64,000 nucleotides of DNA from Dermabacter hominis NBRC 106157 (GCF_001570785.1 NZ_BCSI01000004.1:62001-126000); one strand, 5' to 3'. Shown: positions 1-9,262, counted from the stretch's first letter. Program-made: numbers and translations. Notes: generated by a model from the sequence alone, not told the origin.

Positions 1-826
1 CCGTATAGCCCTTATCGCGTGTCGTGACCGTCCAGCCGTCGTCCCACTGATCCCACTCACGTGAGCCGAGCGTCACCATTGGCTCGACCGTGAAAATCAT
101 GTTGGGTTCGATGACGTCGTCGTAATGAGGCGCGGAATCGTAGTGGGGGATGATCAGGCCGTTGTGGAAACCCTCGGCGACACCGTGCCCCGTGAACTCC
201 CGGACCGATTCGTAGCCGAAGCGGCCCACGTACTTCTCGATCACGCGGCCCACGACATTGACCTCGCGGCCGATCTTCGCGGCTCGGATCCCGCGGAACA
301 TCGCTTCCTCAGTGCGTTCGATGAGATCCGCTGCTTCCGGAGCGATCTCGCCGACGGGGAATGTCGCGTTCGTATCGCCGTGCACGCCATCGAGGTACGC
401 GGTGACATCAACGTTGAGAATGTCGCCCTCTTCCATGACGGTGGAGTCGGGGATGCCGTGGCACACCACTTCGTTGAGGCTCGTGCAACACGACTTCGGG
501 AAGCTCAAATATCCAAGCGTCGAGGGGTAGGCGCCGTGATCGAGGATGACCTCGTGGACGATGGCATCGATCTCGTCGGTCGTGATACCCGGTTGTGCCG
601 CCTTGCCCGCTTCTCTCAGCGCGATTGCGGCAATGGCGGAGGCACGGCGCACGCGCTCGATGACCTCCGGGGTTTGCACGTAGGGGCCGCAATTATCGGA
701 TTTGGCCTCGTCTTTGAACGCGTATTCAGGTCGCGCGATCGACGGGGGAACCTGTCGAAGGGGGCCGATGGTACCCGGTTCAAGCACGGAACGGTTTTCG
801 GGGCGAAGCCAGTGGTCTACAGTCAT
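1..826 (-). CDS. map: Methionine aminopeptidase, type I (C-terminal end cut by window edge)
   Basis: Removes the initiator Met from nascent proteins in the cytoplasm, using a dinuclear metal centre. My minus-strand translation starts MTVDHWLRPENRS and contains the family landmarks in order: CHGIPDSTVMEEGDILNVDV and HGDTNATF (metal-binding Asp pair), GHGVAEGFHNGLIIPHY (metal His) and NMIFTVEPMVTLG (metal Glu), ending near DQWDDGWTVTT. The N-terminal extension before the catalytic core is usual for actinobacterial long-form MetAP. About 275 codons are visible and the stop lies outside the window. The ATG at 826 is the first in frame, with no clear Shine-Dalgarno before it. Family identity is secure; the exact start is less so. 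Confidence 0.93.
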   Translation of the reverse strand, partial: MTVDHWLRPENRSVLEPGTIGPLRQVPPSIARPEYAFKDEAKSDNCGPYVQTPEVIERVRRASAIAAIALREAGKAAQPGITTDEIDAIVHEVILDHGAYPSTLGYLSFPKSCCTSLNEVVCHGIPDSTVMEEGDILNVDVTAYLDGVHGDTNATFPVGEIAPEAADLIERTEEAMFRGIRAAKIGREVNVVGRVIEKYVGRFGYESVREFTGHGVAEGFHNGLIIPHYDSAPHYDDVIEPNMIFTVEPMVTLGSREWDQWDDGWTVTTRDKGYT

Positions 827-878
827 GGTTACCAGTTTGGCAGGTTCATCTGGATAACGACTAACGAAAGGCCGTGTG

Positions 879-1088
879 ATGAGCGAGTTCTATTACAACA
901 CCAAGACCTCTGAGATCGAAGAAGGTATGCAGAGCCCGGCGATTGAGCTCATGGGCCCGTACCCGACCCGCGAAGCGGCTCAGCACGCGCTTGAAAGCGC
1001 GGCTGAACACAACGAACAGTGGGAGGAAGAAACCGAGGAGTGGAACGAGTACTACCGCGACGACGATCAGGACGACGAAGACCGGTAG
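879..1088 (+). CDS. Small SPOR-like acidic protein
   Basis: A 69-residue protein, MSEFYYNTKTSEIEEG onward, with an aromatic N-terminus, a central PYPTREAAQHALESA helix resembling half of a SPOR peptidoglycan-binding repeat, and a very acidic C-terminus (EEWNEYYRDDDQDDEDR). Proteins of this type are common next to map in Micrococcales and are annotated as SPOR-domain or methionine-aminopeptidase-associated; their function is unknown. AAAGG at 867-871 is well spaced for the ATG at 879 and decides against the in-frame GTG at 876. It is divergent from map and convergent with panB, 13 bp away, with no obvious terminator between them. Confidence 0.7.
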   Translation: MSEFYYNTKTSEIEEGMQSPAIELMGPYPTREAAQHALESAAEHNEQWEEETEEWNEYYRDDDQDDEDR

Positions 1089-1101
1089 TGCATCGACCTC
1101 A

Positions 1102-1914
1102 CTATTGTTCGAAGGTGTGCTCGGGCGCGGGGAAGCTTTTCGCGCGCACAGCGTCGGCGTATTCTCGCGCCGCCCTTGACAGTTCGGAGCGCAGGTCGGC
1201 AAACGCCTTGACGAATCGAGGTTCGAAGCCGCTCAGCCCCGCCATGTCTTGCCACACGAGTACCTGACCATCGCATCCTGCCCCCGCGCCGATGCCGATC
1301 GTTGGTACTTCGAGCGTTTCGCTCACGCGTGTAGCGAGAGGAGCCGGCACGAGTTCGAGGACGACGGCGAAGGCGCCAGCCTCTTCGAGAGCAACCGCGT
1401 CGGCCAGGAGAGCGTCGGCCCCCTCCCCGCGGCCCTGCACCTTAAACCCACCGAGCTGATTGACCGACTGAGGCGTGAATCCCACGTGCCCGCACACGGG
1501 GATTCCCGCGTTGACGAGCGCCTCAACCTGGGGAAGGATTTCACGGCCGCCCTCGAGCTTGACCGCGTGTGCCCCCGCCTGCATGAGTTCGACACCGTGA
1601 CGCACCGCGTCCTCAACACTCGCTTGGTAAGTCCCAAAAGCGAGGTCGGCAAGAACTAGGGGCCGCGTGCACGAGCGAGCAACGGCCCCCGTAAAGCGCA
1701 CGATGTCCTCATGCTTGGTGTACACGGTCGAGTCGTACCCGAGCACGGTGTTTCCGGCAGAATCTCCCACGAGAAGAACATCGATACCGGCCTCATCGAA
1801 AATGCGGGCGCTGAACGTGTCGTAGCTCGTGAGCATCGTGATTGGCCGGCCCTCCCTCTTGAAATCGTGGAGGGTGTGGGTGCGGACCTTGCGCGGTGTG
1901 GCGCTCTCGCTCAC
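1102..1914 (-). CDS. panB: 3-methyl-2-oxobutanoate hydroxymethyltransferase
   Basis: First step of pantothenate (coenzyme A precursor) synthesis: transfers a hydroxymethyl group from 5,10-methylene-THF to 2-oxoisovalerate to give ketopantoate. A 270-residue PEP-mutase-like TIM barrel. Visible motifs are PITMLTSYDTFSARIFDEAG, VLLVGDSAGNTVLGYDST (Mg-binding Asp), AVKLEGG, GIPVCGHVGFTPQSV and PTIGIGAGAGCDGQVLV. I chose GTG at 1914 because AAAGGA lies 8 nt upstream on the minus strand; the open frame continues to 2010 but those 32 residues are not family-like. It is a single gene, divergent from glnA2; the partner panC is not in the window. Confidence 0.95.
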   Translation of the reverse strand: MSESATPRKVRTHTLHDFKREGRPITMLTSYDTFSARIFDEAGIDVLLVGDSAGNTVLGYDSTVYTKHEDIVRFTGAVARSCTRPLVLADLAFGTYQASVEDAVRHGVELMQAGAHAVKLEGGREILPQVEALVNAGIPVCGHVGFTPQSVNQLGGFKVQGRGEGADALLADAVALEEAGAFAVVLELVPAPLATRVSETLEVPTIGIGAGAGCDGQVLVWQDMAGLSGFEPRFVKAFADLRSELSRAAREYADAVRAKSFPAPEHTFEQ

Positions 1915-2005
1915 GGGAATTCCTTTCGTGCGTGTCCAATGCAGCGGGTGCGACCTCAGCGTAGTCGGCTCGGCGGGGGACTTCTGAGGCGCAGTGGGTG
2001 TGGGG

Positions 2006-2011
2006 CACAAT
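2006..2011 (+). promoter_or_regulatory. Putative -10 box of glnA2 (leaderless)
   Basis: CACAAT lies exactly 6 nt before the ATG at 2018, and no Shine-Dalgarno is suitably spaced (GGGG at 2002-2005 is too far). Transcription would begin at or next to the A of the start codon. The -35 region is not recognisable. Confidence 0.4.
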
Positions 2012-2017
2012 TGATGT

Positions 2018-3349
2018 ATGGAACGCCACCAGGATTCAGTGCTCAGGCAGGTCGAGGAACAGGGGATCGATTACATCCGCCTATGGTTCAGTGATGTCGT
2101 GGGGCGGCTCAAGTCGATCGTGATTTCTCCCCACGATCTCGACAAAGCCTTTGACGAAGGGATCGGAATTGACGGGAGCGCGATCGAGGGCCTGACCCGC
2201 TCCTATGAATCCGACATGCTTTTGCGCCCAGATCCCTCGACCTTTCGGGTTATGGGGGCGCCGCGCGGAGGCGAAGCGGGCGTCATGATCTGTGATGTCT
2301 TCACGCCCGATTCCGAGCCGGCAGCTTCGGATCCTCGCCGGGTTCTTCGCGATGCCCTCGCGCGTGCCGAAGCCAAAGGCCTCGAATTTTTTACCCATCC
2401 CGAAGTGGAGTTTTACCTGTTCGAACGGGCCTATGAACAGGGGGTTGGCCTTACCCCCGTCGATCAGGGCGGGTATTTTGACTACGTGCAGCGAGTCGAC
2501 GGTAGTCGGTTTAGACGCGACGCTATGCGAGAGCTCGAGCGCATGAACATTCACGTCGAGTACTCCCACCACGAGGGCGGGCCGGGCCAAAACGAGATTG
2601 ACCTTCGCTACGCGGACGCACTCACGACCGCAGACAACCTCCTCACGCTTCGCGCCGTCGTGAAAGGCATCGCGCTCAGCGAAGGAAAATTCGCGAGCTT
2701 CATGCCGAAGCCCATGATTGAACACCCGGGTAACGGCATGCACACTCACCTGTCTCTTTTTCAAAACGGCACGAACATTTTTCACGAACCGGGCGCCGAG
2801 TACGGGTTGTCGCGAACAGCGCGCCACTTCATCGCAGGATTGCTTGTGCACGCGCGCGAGTACTCGATCCTCACGAACCAGTTCGTCAATTCCTACAAGC
2901 GTCTGTGGGGAGAACAAGAAGCCCCGAGCTACATCGTGTGGGGGCACAACAACCGCAGCGCCCTCGTGCGCGTCCCGTTCCATAAGCCTACGAAAGGCAC
3001 GAGCTCGCGCGTCGAGTTCCGCGGTCTCGATTCGGCCGCCAATCCCTACCTCGCATTCGCGGCGCTCTTAGCCGCGGGCCTCAAGGGCATCGAGGAGGAA
3101 TATCCGCTGCCAGAAGGTGCAGAAGACACCGTGTGGGAGCTGACTGAACGGGAAAGAAAAGCCATGGGCATCGAGCCGCTCCCGTCGGATCTTCTGCGCG
3201 CGATCGAAAGCTTCGAAACCTCCGAGCTCATGGCTGACGTCCTCGGCGAGCAGGTCTTTGAATACATCCTGCGTGATAAGCGCCGTGAGTGGGAGGGGTA
3301 CCGCCGCCAGGTCACCGACTCAGAGCTGCGCACGACCTTCGATATTTAG
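2018..3349 (+). CDS. glnA: Glutamine synthetase-family protein, GlnA2 type (no adenylylation Tyr)
   Basis: ATP-dependent amidation of glutamate, or of a related gamma-glutamyl acceptor; cytoplasmic dodecamer. The 443 residues match the shorter actinobacterial GlnA2 group: LWFSDVVGRLKSIVIS, GIGIDGSAIEGLTRSYESDM, EVEFYLF, HHEGGPGQNEIDLRYADAL (metal-binding Glu residues), GNGMHTHLSLF, NNRSALVRVP and [21 protein letters not shown]. Where GlnA1 has KDLYELPPE, this protein reads DTVWELTERE, so the modifiable Tyr is Trp and GlnE should not adenylylate it. It is followed 7 bp later by glnE, so they are probably cotranscribed. GlnA2 homologues in mycobacteria and Streptomyces are dispensable or act on other amines, so true glutamine synthesis is not certain. 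Confidence 0.9.
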   Translation: MERHQDSVLRQVEEQGIDYIRLWFSDVVGRLKSIVISPHDLDKAFDEGIGIDGSAIEGLTRSYESDMLLRPDPSTFRVMGAPRGGEAGVMICDVFTPDSEPAASDPRRVLRDALARAEAKGLEFFTHPEVEFYLFERAYEQGVGLTPVDQGGYFDYVQRVDGSRFRRDAMRELERMNIHVEYSHHEGGPGQNEIDLRYADALTTADNLLTLRAVVKGIALSEGKFASFMPKPMIEHPGNGMHTHLSLFQNGTNIFHEPGAEYGLSRTARHFIAGLLVHAREYSILTNQFVNSYKRLWGEQEAPSYIVWGHNNRSALVRVPFHKPTKGTSSRVEFRGLDSAANPYLAFAALLAAGLKGIEEEYPLPEGAEDTVWELTERERKAMGIEPLPSDLLRAIESFETSELMADVLGEQVFEYILRDKRREWEGYRRQVTDSELRTTFDI

Positions 3350-3356
3350 ACCACGC

Positions 3357-6329
3357 ATGAGACTCGAGACCGGCGCGATTCAGGCGCTCCAGGCGGGCAC
3401 AGACGAAGGCGAATTCAGCCACTTCGATCTGGCGCGCCTCGGTTTCGTCCGCACGGAAAGGAGCGCCGCTCTCCTCGCGAGTGATGCTCTCTCTCGGGTT
3501 CCTCCCGCGCTTGTGCGAGACATGGGCGCGTCGGCGGACCCGGACGAGGCGCTCCTTGCTCTGACGCGCCTTGCCGAATCTGCAGCGGAAGCCGGCGAAA
3601 GCGCGCAGTTTGACAGGGTCGTTGCGGATGAAGCACTGGGGCGCACGCTCGTGAGGATCCTCGGCAGTTCGGTCGCGCTCGGGGATGCGCTCGCACGTCA
3701 CGTGGATGCACTCGAAGAAATCCTCGAGTGTCCGACGCTTGCCGGCCCCACGCGTGAGCGTTTTCGCGAGGTGATGCTCGCCGCCGTCGGCACCCACCCG
3801 GATGCTGCCGTGGCCGTGGCGAAAGAGGGGCCCGCGCCGCGTCATGCTTTCCGCCGCGCGTACTATTTTCTCCTCGCTCAAATCGCGGCTCTCGATGTGT
3901 GCGCAACCGATCCGTTTGCGCATCAGGAAGAGATCTCGACGCTCCTCAGCGACCTCGCCGACGCGGCCCTCGAGGGGGCGCTCGCCCTTGCTCGCGCGGC
4001 AACACCCGAGCACGACAAGGTGCGACTCGCGATCATTGCCATGGGTAAAGCTGGCGCGCGCGAGTTGAACTACATCTCAGATGTTGACGTCATGTATGTC
4101 GCTGAAGCCGCTCGTGGCGGCGTGAGTCAAGAAGAGGTCTCCGCCATTGGCAGTGCCCTCGCGCGTGAGGTCGCGCGCGTGTGCGCGGAACGGACAGCGG
4201 AGGGAAGCCTGTGGCAGATTGACGCCAACCTGAGGCCGGAGGGGCGTAACGGCGAGCTCGTGCGAACGCTCGAATCGTATGCCCAGTACTATCGAAAATG
4301 GGCTCATTCGTGGGAGTTCCAGGCGCTGTTGAAAGCCCGCGCATGCGCGGGAGACACCGAACTCGGTGCGGAGTTTGAGCGCCTCACGGCGCCGCTCGTG
4401 TGGCAGGCTTCGACGCGTGAGGGGTTTGTTGAGGACACTCGCGCGATGCGCGCCCGCGTGCTTGCCAGGGCCGATGCGGACCGGGATCTCAAGCTTGGTC
4501 GCGGGGGACTGCGCGATATTGAGTTCACCATCCAGCTGCTCCAAATGGTGCACGGGCGAACAGACGAGCGAATCCGCGAAGCTGGCACCCTGAGCGCACT
4601 GGACGCGCTCACCCGGGGTGGGTACGTGGGCCGAGAGCACTCGGTTGAGCTCGCCGATGCCTACCGCTACTTGCGCGTATGCGAGCACAGGCTCCAGCTT
4701 TGGCGCCTTCGGCGCACACACATGCTGCCGTCATCAGACCCCGACGAGCGGCGCCTCGCCCGCGGCATTGGCACGCGGGTGGAGAACCTTCGCGCCGACA
4801 TCGATGCCGTGCGCAGGCGCGTGCGCCAGCTTCACGAGGAGATCTACTACCGCCCGCTTCTCGTGACATCCGCGCGCCTGAGCGATGGCCAGATTGCGCT
4901 AAGTCCCAATGAGCAGCGCGCTCGCCTCGAAGCGATCGGCTACCGAGATCCTAAGCGCGCACTTCACCACATCGATGCGCTCACCAAGGGGCTCAGCCGA
5001 GCATCCGCGATTCAAAAACAGCTGCTGCCCGCCTTCCTCGAATGGTTCGCGAACGGTGTCGATCCCGACCTCGGCCTGCTGTCCTTCCGGCGACTTTCGG
5101 ATACCCTCCGCGAAACGCACTGGTTCCTTGGGATGTTGCGCGACTCCGGCGCAGCCGCCGAGCGTCTTACGCGCATCCTCTCGAGCTCTCGATACGTCGG
5201 CGAACAGCTCGTACTGCATCCCTATGCCGTGCGCTGGCTCGCGAACGATGCTCAATTGACGCCCTTGAGCCGCGCACAGCTTTCGGGCGAGCTTGACGCG
5301 ATCGCGGGGCGCGCGGACAGCGAAGACGACGTGATTGACGCCCTTCGAACCGTGCGCGCGCGAGAAATCGTCCGTATCAGCATCGCGCACCTATGCGGTC
5401 TACTCGACCTGCCGTCGCTAGGGGAGTCTCTGACGACCCTTGCCGAGGCAATCCTCACCTTCACGGTTGAATTCGTGCAACGGGATACAGATGTCGAGCT
5501 CTGCGTCGTCGCGATGGGGTCGTTCGGCGCTCGTGAAATGGGTTTTTCCTCCGATGCAGACGTCCAGTTCGTGTGCGCGAGAGACGCGGAAGAAGCGATC
5601 GCCGCCGCTTCACGCGTGCAGAAAATACTCAACGCCCCCGCCTCGGGCATCAACATGCGCGTCAACGCCGATCTCCGCCCCGAAGGCCGTTCCGGCCCGC
5701 TCGTTCGCACTCTCGCGAGTTTCGACGACTACTACGCCCATCACGCCGAACGGTGGGAAAGCCAAGCACTGCTGCGTGCCCGCGTCATCGCAGGCTCCGA
5801 AGACACGAAGGCAGCCGTGACCGCAGTCCTGGACCGCGCGAGATACCGCGCGGGCGGTATGGACGATTGCGATCGGCGCGATTTTGCACGGATGAAGGCC
5901 CGCATCGAAGGGGAAAGGCTCCCGCGAGGCGTGAAATCGACGCACCACCTCAAACTCGGTCGCGGCGCGACGACCGACGTCGAGTGGAGCGTCCAACGGC
6001 TTCTTCTTGAATACGCGGGGGACGACGTAAGCCTCCGAACCGTCGGAACCCTCGACGCGCTCGCCGCCCTCGAGACCGCCGGGCACCTGAGTAGCGCCGA
6101 CGCAGAGGCGCTGCGTCGAGCATGGCTCCTCGCATGGGAGCTACGCCGCGCACTCTTTTTGTGGCGGGGGCGTGAAACCGATGCACTCCCTACCGACCTG
6201 GTCGACTTGCGCGCGCTCGCAGCACTCGTGCACGAACCCGTGGACAACGCCCGCGCAATCGAGGAGAGATACCTCAAAGTCACGCGCCACTCGCGCCAGG
6301 TAGCTGAACGCCTGATCTTCGGCGAGTAG
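3357..6329 (+). CDS. glnE: Glutamine synthetase adenylyltransferase / adenylyl-removing enzyme
   Basis: Bifunctional regulator that attaches AMP to, or phosphorolytically removes it from, the Tyr of GlnA1. The 990 residues carry two nucleotidyltransferase domains, each with a paired-Asp signature: ELNYISDVDVMYV at about residues 232-245 and EMGFSSDADVQFVC at about 725-740. Each is followed by an (N/D)LRPEG(R) motif (ANLRPEGRNGELVRTLESY and ADLRPEGRSGPLVRTLASF) and by LGRGG/ATxDxEx(T/S)xQ segments. ATG 3357 opens MRLETGAIQALQ; the frame continues upstream to 3258 only by overlapping glnA2. It lies downstream of glnA2 rather than next to its expected substrate gene glnA1, 0.9 kb further on. Confidence 0.96.
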   Translation: MRLETGAIQALQAGTDEGEFSHFDLARLGFVRTERSAALLASDALSRVPPALVRDMGASADPDEALLALTRLAESAAEAGESAQFDRVVADEALGRTLVRILGSSVALGDALARHVDALEEILECPTLAGPTRERFREVMLAAVGTHPDAAVAVAKEGPAPRHAFRRAYYFLLAQIAALDVCATDPFAHQEEISTLLSDLADAALEGALALARAATPEHDKVRLAIIAMGKAGARELNYISDVDVMYVAEAARGGVSQEEVSAIGSALAREVARVCAERTAEGSLWQIDANLRPEGRNGELVRTLESYAQYYRKWAHSWEFQALLKARACAGDTELGAEFERLTAPLVWQASTREGFVEDTRAMRARVLARADADRDLKLGRGGLRDIEFTIQLLQMVHGRTDERIREAGTLSALDALTRGGYVGREHSVELADAYRYLRVCEHRLQLWRLRRTHMLPSSDPDERRLARGIGTRVENLRADIDAVRRRVRQLHEEIYYRPLLVTSARLSDGQIALSPNEQRARLEAIGYRDPKRALHHIDALTKGLSRASAIQKQLLPAFLEWFANGVDPDLGLLSFRRLSDTLRETHWFLGMLRDSGAAAERLTRILSSSRYVGEQLVLHPYAVRWLANDAQLTPLSRAQLSGELDAIAGRADSEDDVIDALRTVRAREIVRISIAHLCGLLDLPSLGESLTTLAEAILTFTVEFVQRDTDVELCVVAMGSFGAREMGFSSDADVQFVCARDAEEAIAAASRVQKILNAPASGINMRVNADLRPEGRSGPLVRTLASFDDYYAHHAERWESQALLRARVIAGSEDTKAAVTAVLDRARYRAGGMDDCDRRDFARMKARIEGERLPRGVKSTHHLKLGRGATTDVEWSVQRLLLEYAGDDVSLRTVGTLDALAALETAGHLSSADAEALRRAWLLAWELRRALFLWRGRETDALPTDLVDLRALAALVHEPVDNARAIEERYLKVTRHSRQVAERLIFGE

Positions 6330-6341
6330 CCTGAAGAGGTT

Positions 6342-7241
6342 ATGACCTCACCCGAATTGAGCGCCCAAACCGCACGCGGACGCATGTATCGCATGGAGCC
6401 CGGAGGAAAGCTCATCCATCCCTCCATCACCACGGTCGCCGGGATGCGCGCAAAAGATCACCTCAACGGATGGTACGCGCGCATGGCCTCGAAGCGTGCC
6501 CTCGAGATGTTCTCGTACCTCGACCGCAACCCGTCGCGTGCCTTCGACGAAATTCGCCGCGTCAACCGCAACAGCTGGACCACCCAAAAGCGCATCGCAG
6601 AAGCCGCCCCCGACTACACGAAAACAACGGCAGACTTCGGCACCTACGTCCATGCCTTGTGCGAGGCGTGGGAGCGATCGGGCGAGCGCCCCACTGATGC
6701 CGACATGCGCGATCTTGCCACCGAGATGCGCAGCGGCGGCGACCTGTTGAGCATGGAGACGAACCTCGGCGAGCTCGTTCGGCGTGCCAACGTACGCCTC
6801 GATGGCTTCGCGGGCTTCCTCGACGATTTCCAACCGGAGTTCATTGAGATCGAACAAACCGTGGTGAACCGCACGGTGGGTTATGCCGGCACGACGGACG
6901 CGATCGTCAAAATCGGCAACACCCTCCTCACCGGCGACATCAAAACCTCCAAAAAGGTGCGAGGAGACTACGCGCTGCAGGCAGTCGCGGTCATGAACGC
7001 CGAGAACCTCCTCGACAATGACGGAACCCTTCGCGACATGCCAGAGCTTACGGGCGCCTTCATCATCCACCTGCCCGAGTCCGGCGGCTACAGCGCTGTT
7101 CCGCTGCGCACATCACAAGCCGAGTGGGAAACCTTTAAAGCCTTGCGAAAGGCGTGGGACTTCGCGCCAGATGACTGCGCGCTCAGCGAGGCACAGAGCC
7201 CAAAAGAACTCTTGCTAACGCTGCTGAACGCCAAGCTCTAG
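6342..7241 (+). CDS. PD-(D/E)XK nuclease-like protein (RecB/Cas4-type fold)
   Basis: A 299-residue protein I cannot name, but with a coherent set of RecB-family nuclease motifs: FGTYVHALCEAWE (His104, Glu108; the G-x-x-x-H helix of the AddB/Cas4 group), EIEQTVVNRTVGYAGTTDAI (Glu171 region, Asp186), LLTGDIKTSK (Asp199-x-Lys201) and DYALQAVA (Gln213). No helicase, iron-sulfur cluster or partner gene is visible. The start ATG 6342 has GAAGAGG upstream (6333-6339); it begins 12 bp after glnE, so it may be cotranscribed. It is convergent with glnA1. Similar orphan nucleases occur in phages and as stable actinobacterial genes; function here is unknown. The nuclease call is inference from motifs. 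Confidence 0.65.
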   Translation: MTSPELSAQTARGRMYRMEPGGKLIHPSITTVAGMRAKDHLNGWYARMASKRALEMFSYLDRNPSRAFDEIRRVNRNSWTTQKRIAEAAPDYTKTTADFGTYVHALCEAWERSGERPTDADMRDLATEMRSGGDLLSMETNLGELVRRANVRLDGFAGFLDDFQPEFIEIEQTVVNRTVGYAGTTDAIVKIGNTLLTGDIKTSKKVRGDYALQAVAVMNAENLLDNDGTLRDMPELTGAFIIHLPESGGYSAVPLRTSQAEWETFKALRKAWDFAPDDCALSEAQSPKELLLTLLNAKL

Positions 7242-7268
7242 CACGAAGCCCCACGGCTCTAGCTCCGC

Positions 7269-8693
7269 TTACAGGTCGTAGTAGAGCTCGAACTCGTAGG
7301 GGTGGGGGCGCAGCCTAAACGGCTCGACCTCAAACTCACGCTTGTACGCGATCCAGGTCTCGATAAGATCCTCCGGGAACACGTCCGCTTCGGTGAGGAA
7401 GTCGTGATCGCGTTCGAGCGCGTCAAGTGCCTCCTCGAGCGAAGCGGGAAGAGTCTTGATCTCCGCGTGTTCTTCCGGCGGAAGCTCGTAAAGATCCTTA
7501 TCAATCGGCTCGGGCGGCTCGACACGGTTCCTGATCCCGTCGATCCCCGCCATGAGCTGGGCTGCAAACGCAAGGTAGGGGTTTGCCGAGGGGTCGGGCG
7601 CACGGAACTCAAGGCGCTTCGCCTTCGCCGAACTGCCCGTCACGGGAATGCGAATCGCTGCGGAGCGGTTGCGGGCCGAATAGACCATGTTGACCGGAGC
7701 CTCGAAGCCCGGCACGAGGCGCTTGAAAGAATTGACGGTGGGGTTCGTGAACGCCGTGAGTGCGGGGGAGTGTTCGATCAAGCCACCGATGTACCAACGG
7801 GCGAGGTCCGAAAGACCGCCGTAGCCGCGCTCATCGTAAAAGAGAGGCTCTCCGTTCTTCCACAGCGATTGGTGGCAGTGCATACCTGAACCGTTATCGC
7901 CGAAGATTGGCTTCGGCATGAACGTCGCCGAGCGGCCGTTCTCCCACGCAACATTCTTGATGACGTACTTGAACTTCATGACGTCGTCGGCAGCCTGAAG
8001 AAGCGTCGAAAATCGATAGTTGATCTCCTGCTGGCCGCCCGTGCCTACCTCGTGGTGGGCGCGCTCGACCTCGAGCCCGACCTCGTCCAGGACACGCACC
8101 ATTTCGTCGCGCAAATCAGCCATTTGATCCACGGGAGCAACGGGGAAGTACCCGCCCTTCATCGCGGTCTTGTAGCCCTGATTACCGAATTCTTCCTCGC
8201 GACCCGTGTTCCAGGCAGCCTCGTTCGAATCAATCTCGTAAAAAGCGCCTTTGGCTTCGGTCTGGTACCGAACCGAATCGAAAATGTAGAACTCGGCCTC
8301 GGCGGCAAAGAAGGCGGTATCGGCGATGCCGGTCGAACGAAGGTATTCCTCTGCCTTCGCGGCGACCGTTCGCGGGTCACGGCTGTAAGGCTCATCGGTA
8401 AACGGGTCAACGATGGCGTAGTTGATGACAAGGGTCTTTTGGTCGCGGAATGGGTCCACGTAGGCGGTGCTCAGATCCGGGATGAGCTTCATATCGGACT
8501 CGTGGATTGCCTGAAAGCCGCGAATCGACGAGCCGTCGAACAACTGCCCCTCAGCGATCGCCTCTTCGTCGAACGTCTTTGCCGGAACATTGAAGTGCTG
8601 CATCACGCCTGGCAGGTCGCAAAAGCGGATGTCGATGAATTTGACGTCCTCTTCCTCGATAAACTTCACGGCTTCGCTGGGATTGCTGAACAC
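7269..8693 (-). CDS. glnA: Glutamine synthetase type I, adenylylatable
   Basis: Main ammonia-assimilating enzyme: ATP + glutamate + NH3 to glutamine, cytoplasmic dodecamer. 474 residues with [73 protein letters not shown] and [17 protein letters not shown]. The adenylylation loop is intact: [13 protein letters not shown] with Tyr402, the target of the nearby glnE product. The GTG start has GGAGG a few bases upstream (CGGAGGATAC). It is divergent from an RDD-family gene, a conserved arrangement in this order. It is convergent with the PD-(D/E)XK gene (27 bp apart), without a clear terminator. Confidence 0.97.
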   Translation of the reverse strand: MFSNPSEAVKFIEEEDVKFIDIRFCDLPGVMQHFNVPAKTFDEEAIAEGQLFDGSSIRGFQAIHESDMKLIPDLSTAYVDPFRDQKTLVINYAIVDPFTDEPYSRDPRTVAAKAEEYLRSTGIADTAFFAAEAEFYIFDSVRYQTEAKGAFYEIDSNEAAWNTGREEEFGNQGYKTAMKGGYFPVAPVDQMADLRDEMVRVLDEVGLEVERAHHEVGTGGQQEINYRFSTLLQAADDVMKFKYVIKNVAWENGRSATFMPKPIFGDNGSGMHCHQSLWKNGEPLFYDERGYGGLSDLARWYIGGLIEHSPALTAFTNPTVNSFKRLVPGFEAPVNMVYSARNRSAAIRIPVTGSSAKAKRLEFRAPDPSANPYLAFAAQLMAGIDGIRNRVEPPEPIDKDLYELPPEEHAEIKTLPASLEEALDALERDHDFLTEADVFPEDLIETWIAYKREFEVEPFRLRPHPYEFELYYDL

Positions 8694-8771
8694 GTATCCT
8701 CCGTCCGTGCTGGGTGCACGATTGCTATGAGTGTTTTGCGCGTCCTAGTTTACGTCCCCACATTGGACGGT

Positions 8772-8801
8772 TTGCGCACTGCGGGTGCTCGAACGTACGG
8801 T
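8772..8801 (+). promoter_or_regulatory. Putative leaderless promoter of the RDD-family gene
   Basis: TTGCGC (8772-8777), an 18-bp spacer and TACGGT (8796-8801) lie 6 nt before the ATG at 8808. An alternative upstream promoter, TTGCTA-18-TAGTTT, is visible at 8722-8751. Confidence 0.4.
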
Positions 8802-8807
8802 TCAGGG

Positions 8808-9239
8808 ATGAATAGCAGCCTCAATAGTGACGAGTCAGTCTCCAGCGCCAGTAAGTCTGACTCTTTCGCGGGTGCGGGTCTTGGCCTGCCAGACCAAGGG
8901 TCCGGCTCGCTCGCGCCCATCCCGCTTCGCTTCTTATCCACGTGCATCGATTGGGCTGCCGCGGCGGCGGTGTCGGCCGCTGTTTTTCACTACGACCCGC
9001 TCGCCACCCTTCTACTTTTTCTCGCGCAGATCATCTTCATGCAAACGCTCTTCGGGGCGAGTATCGGGCAGTTCGTCACCTCACTTCGAGTACTCCCCGT
9101 CACCGGGCGCTCACCCATGATCGCCCGTGCCGTCGTGCGCAGCGCGGTCATGCTCAGCATCATCAGTGCTTTCGTCGTGAACGATAATCGGCAGACCCTT
9201 CACGATCTCGTTGCAGGTGTCGTTGTCGTGCGTGCATAA
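8808..9239 (+). CDS. RDD family membrane protein
   Basis: A 143-residue integral membrane protein. After a Ser-rich cytoplasmic N-terminus (about residues 1-38), the RDD landmarks appear: PIPLRFLSTCIDWAAAAAV (the Arg and Asp of the first membrane helix), ATLLLFLAQIIFMQTLFG, GQFVTSLRVLPVTG, RAVVRSAVMLS and NDNRQTLHDLVAG at the end (the usual QxLHDxxAGT motif). Start ATG 8808; upstream codons in this frame run antisense through glnA1. RDD proteins are proposed transport or ion-exchange proteins, but the biochemical role of this subgroup next to glnA is not established. It ends before a strong hairpin shared with the convergent DUF4191 gene. Confidence 0.88.
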   Translation: MNSSLNSDESVSSASKSDSFAGAGLGLPDQGSGSLAPIPLRFLSTCIDWAAAAAVSAAVFHYDPLATLLLFLAQIIFMQTLFGASIGQFVTSLRVLPVTGRSPMIARAVVRSAVMLSIISAFVVNDNRQTLHDLVAGVVVVRA

Positions 9240-9262
9240 ACGCTCGTGTCCACATACAGGTT

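Noticed and set aside
8791-8803. LexA/SOS-box-like palindrome GAACGTACGGTTC before the RDD gene
   Set aside because: Half-sites are separated by 5 bases, not the 4 of the actinobacterial SOS box, and it coincides with the -10 box; no damage-related gene follows.
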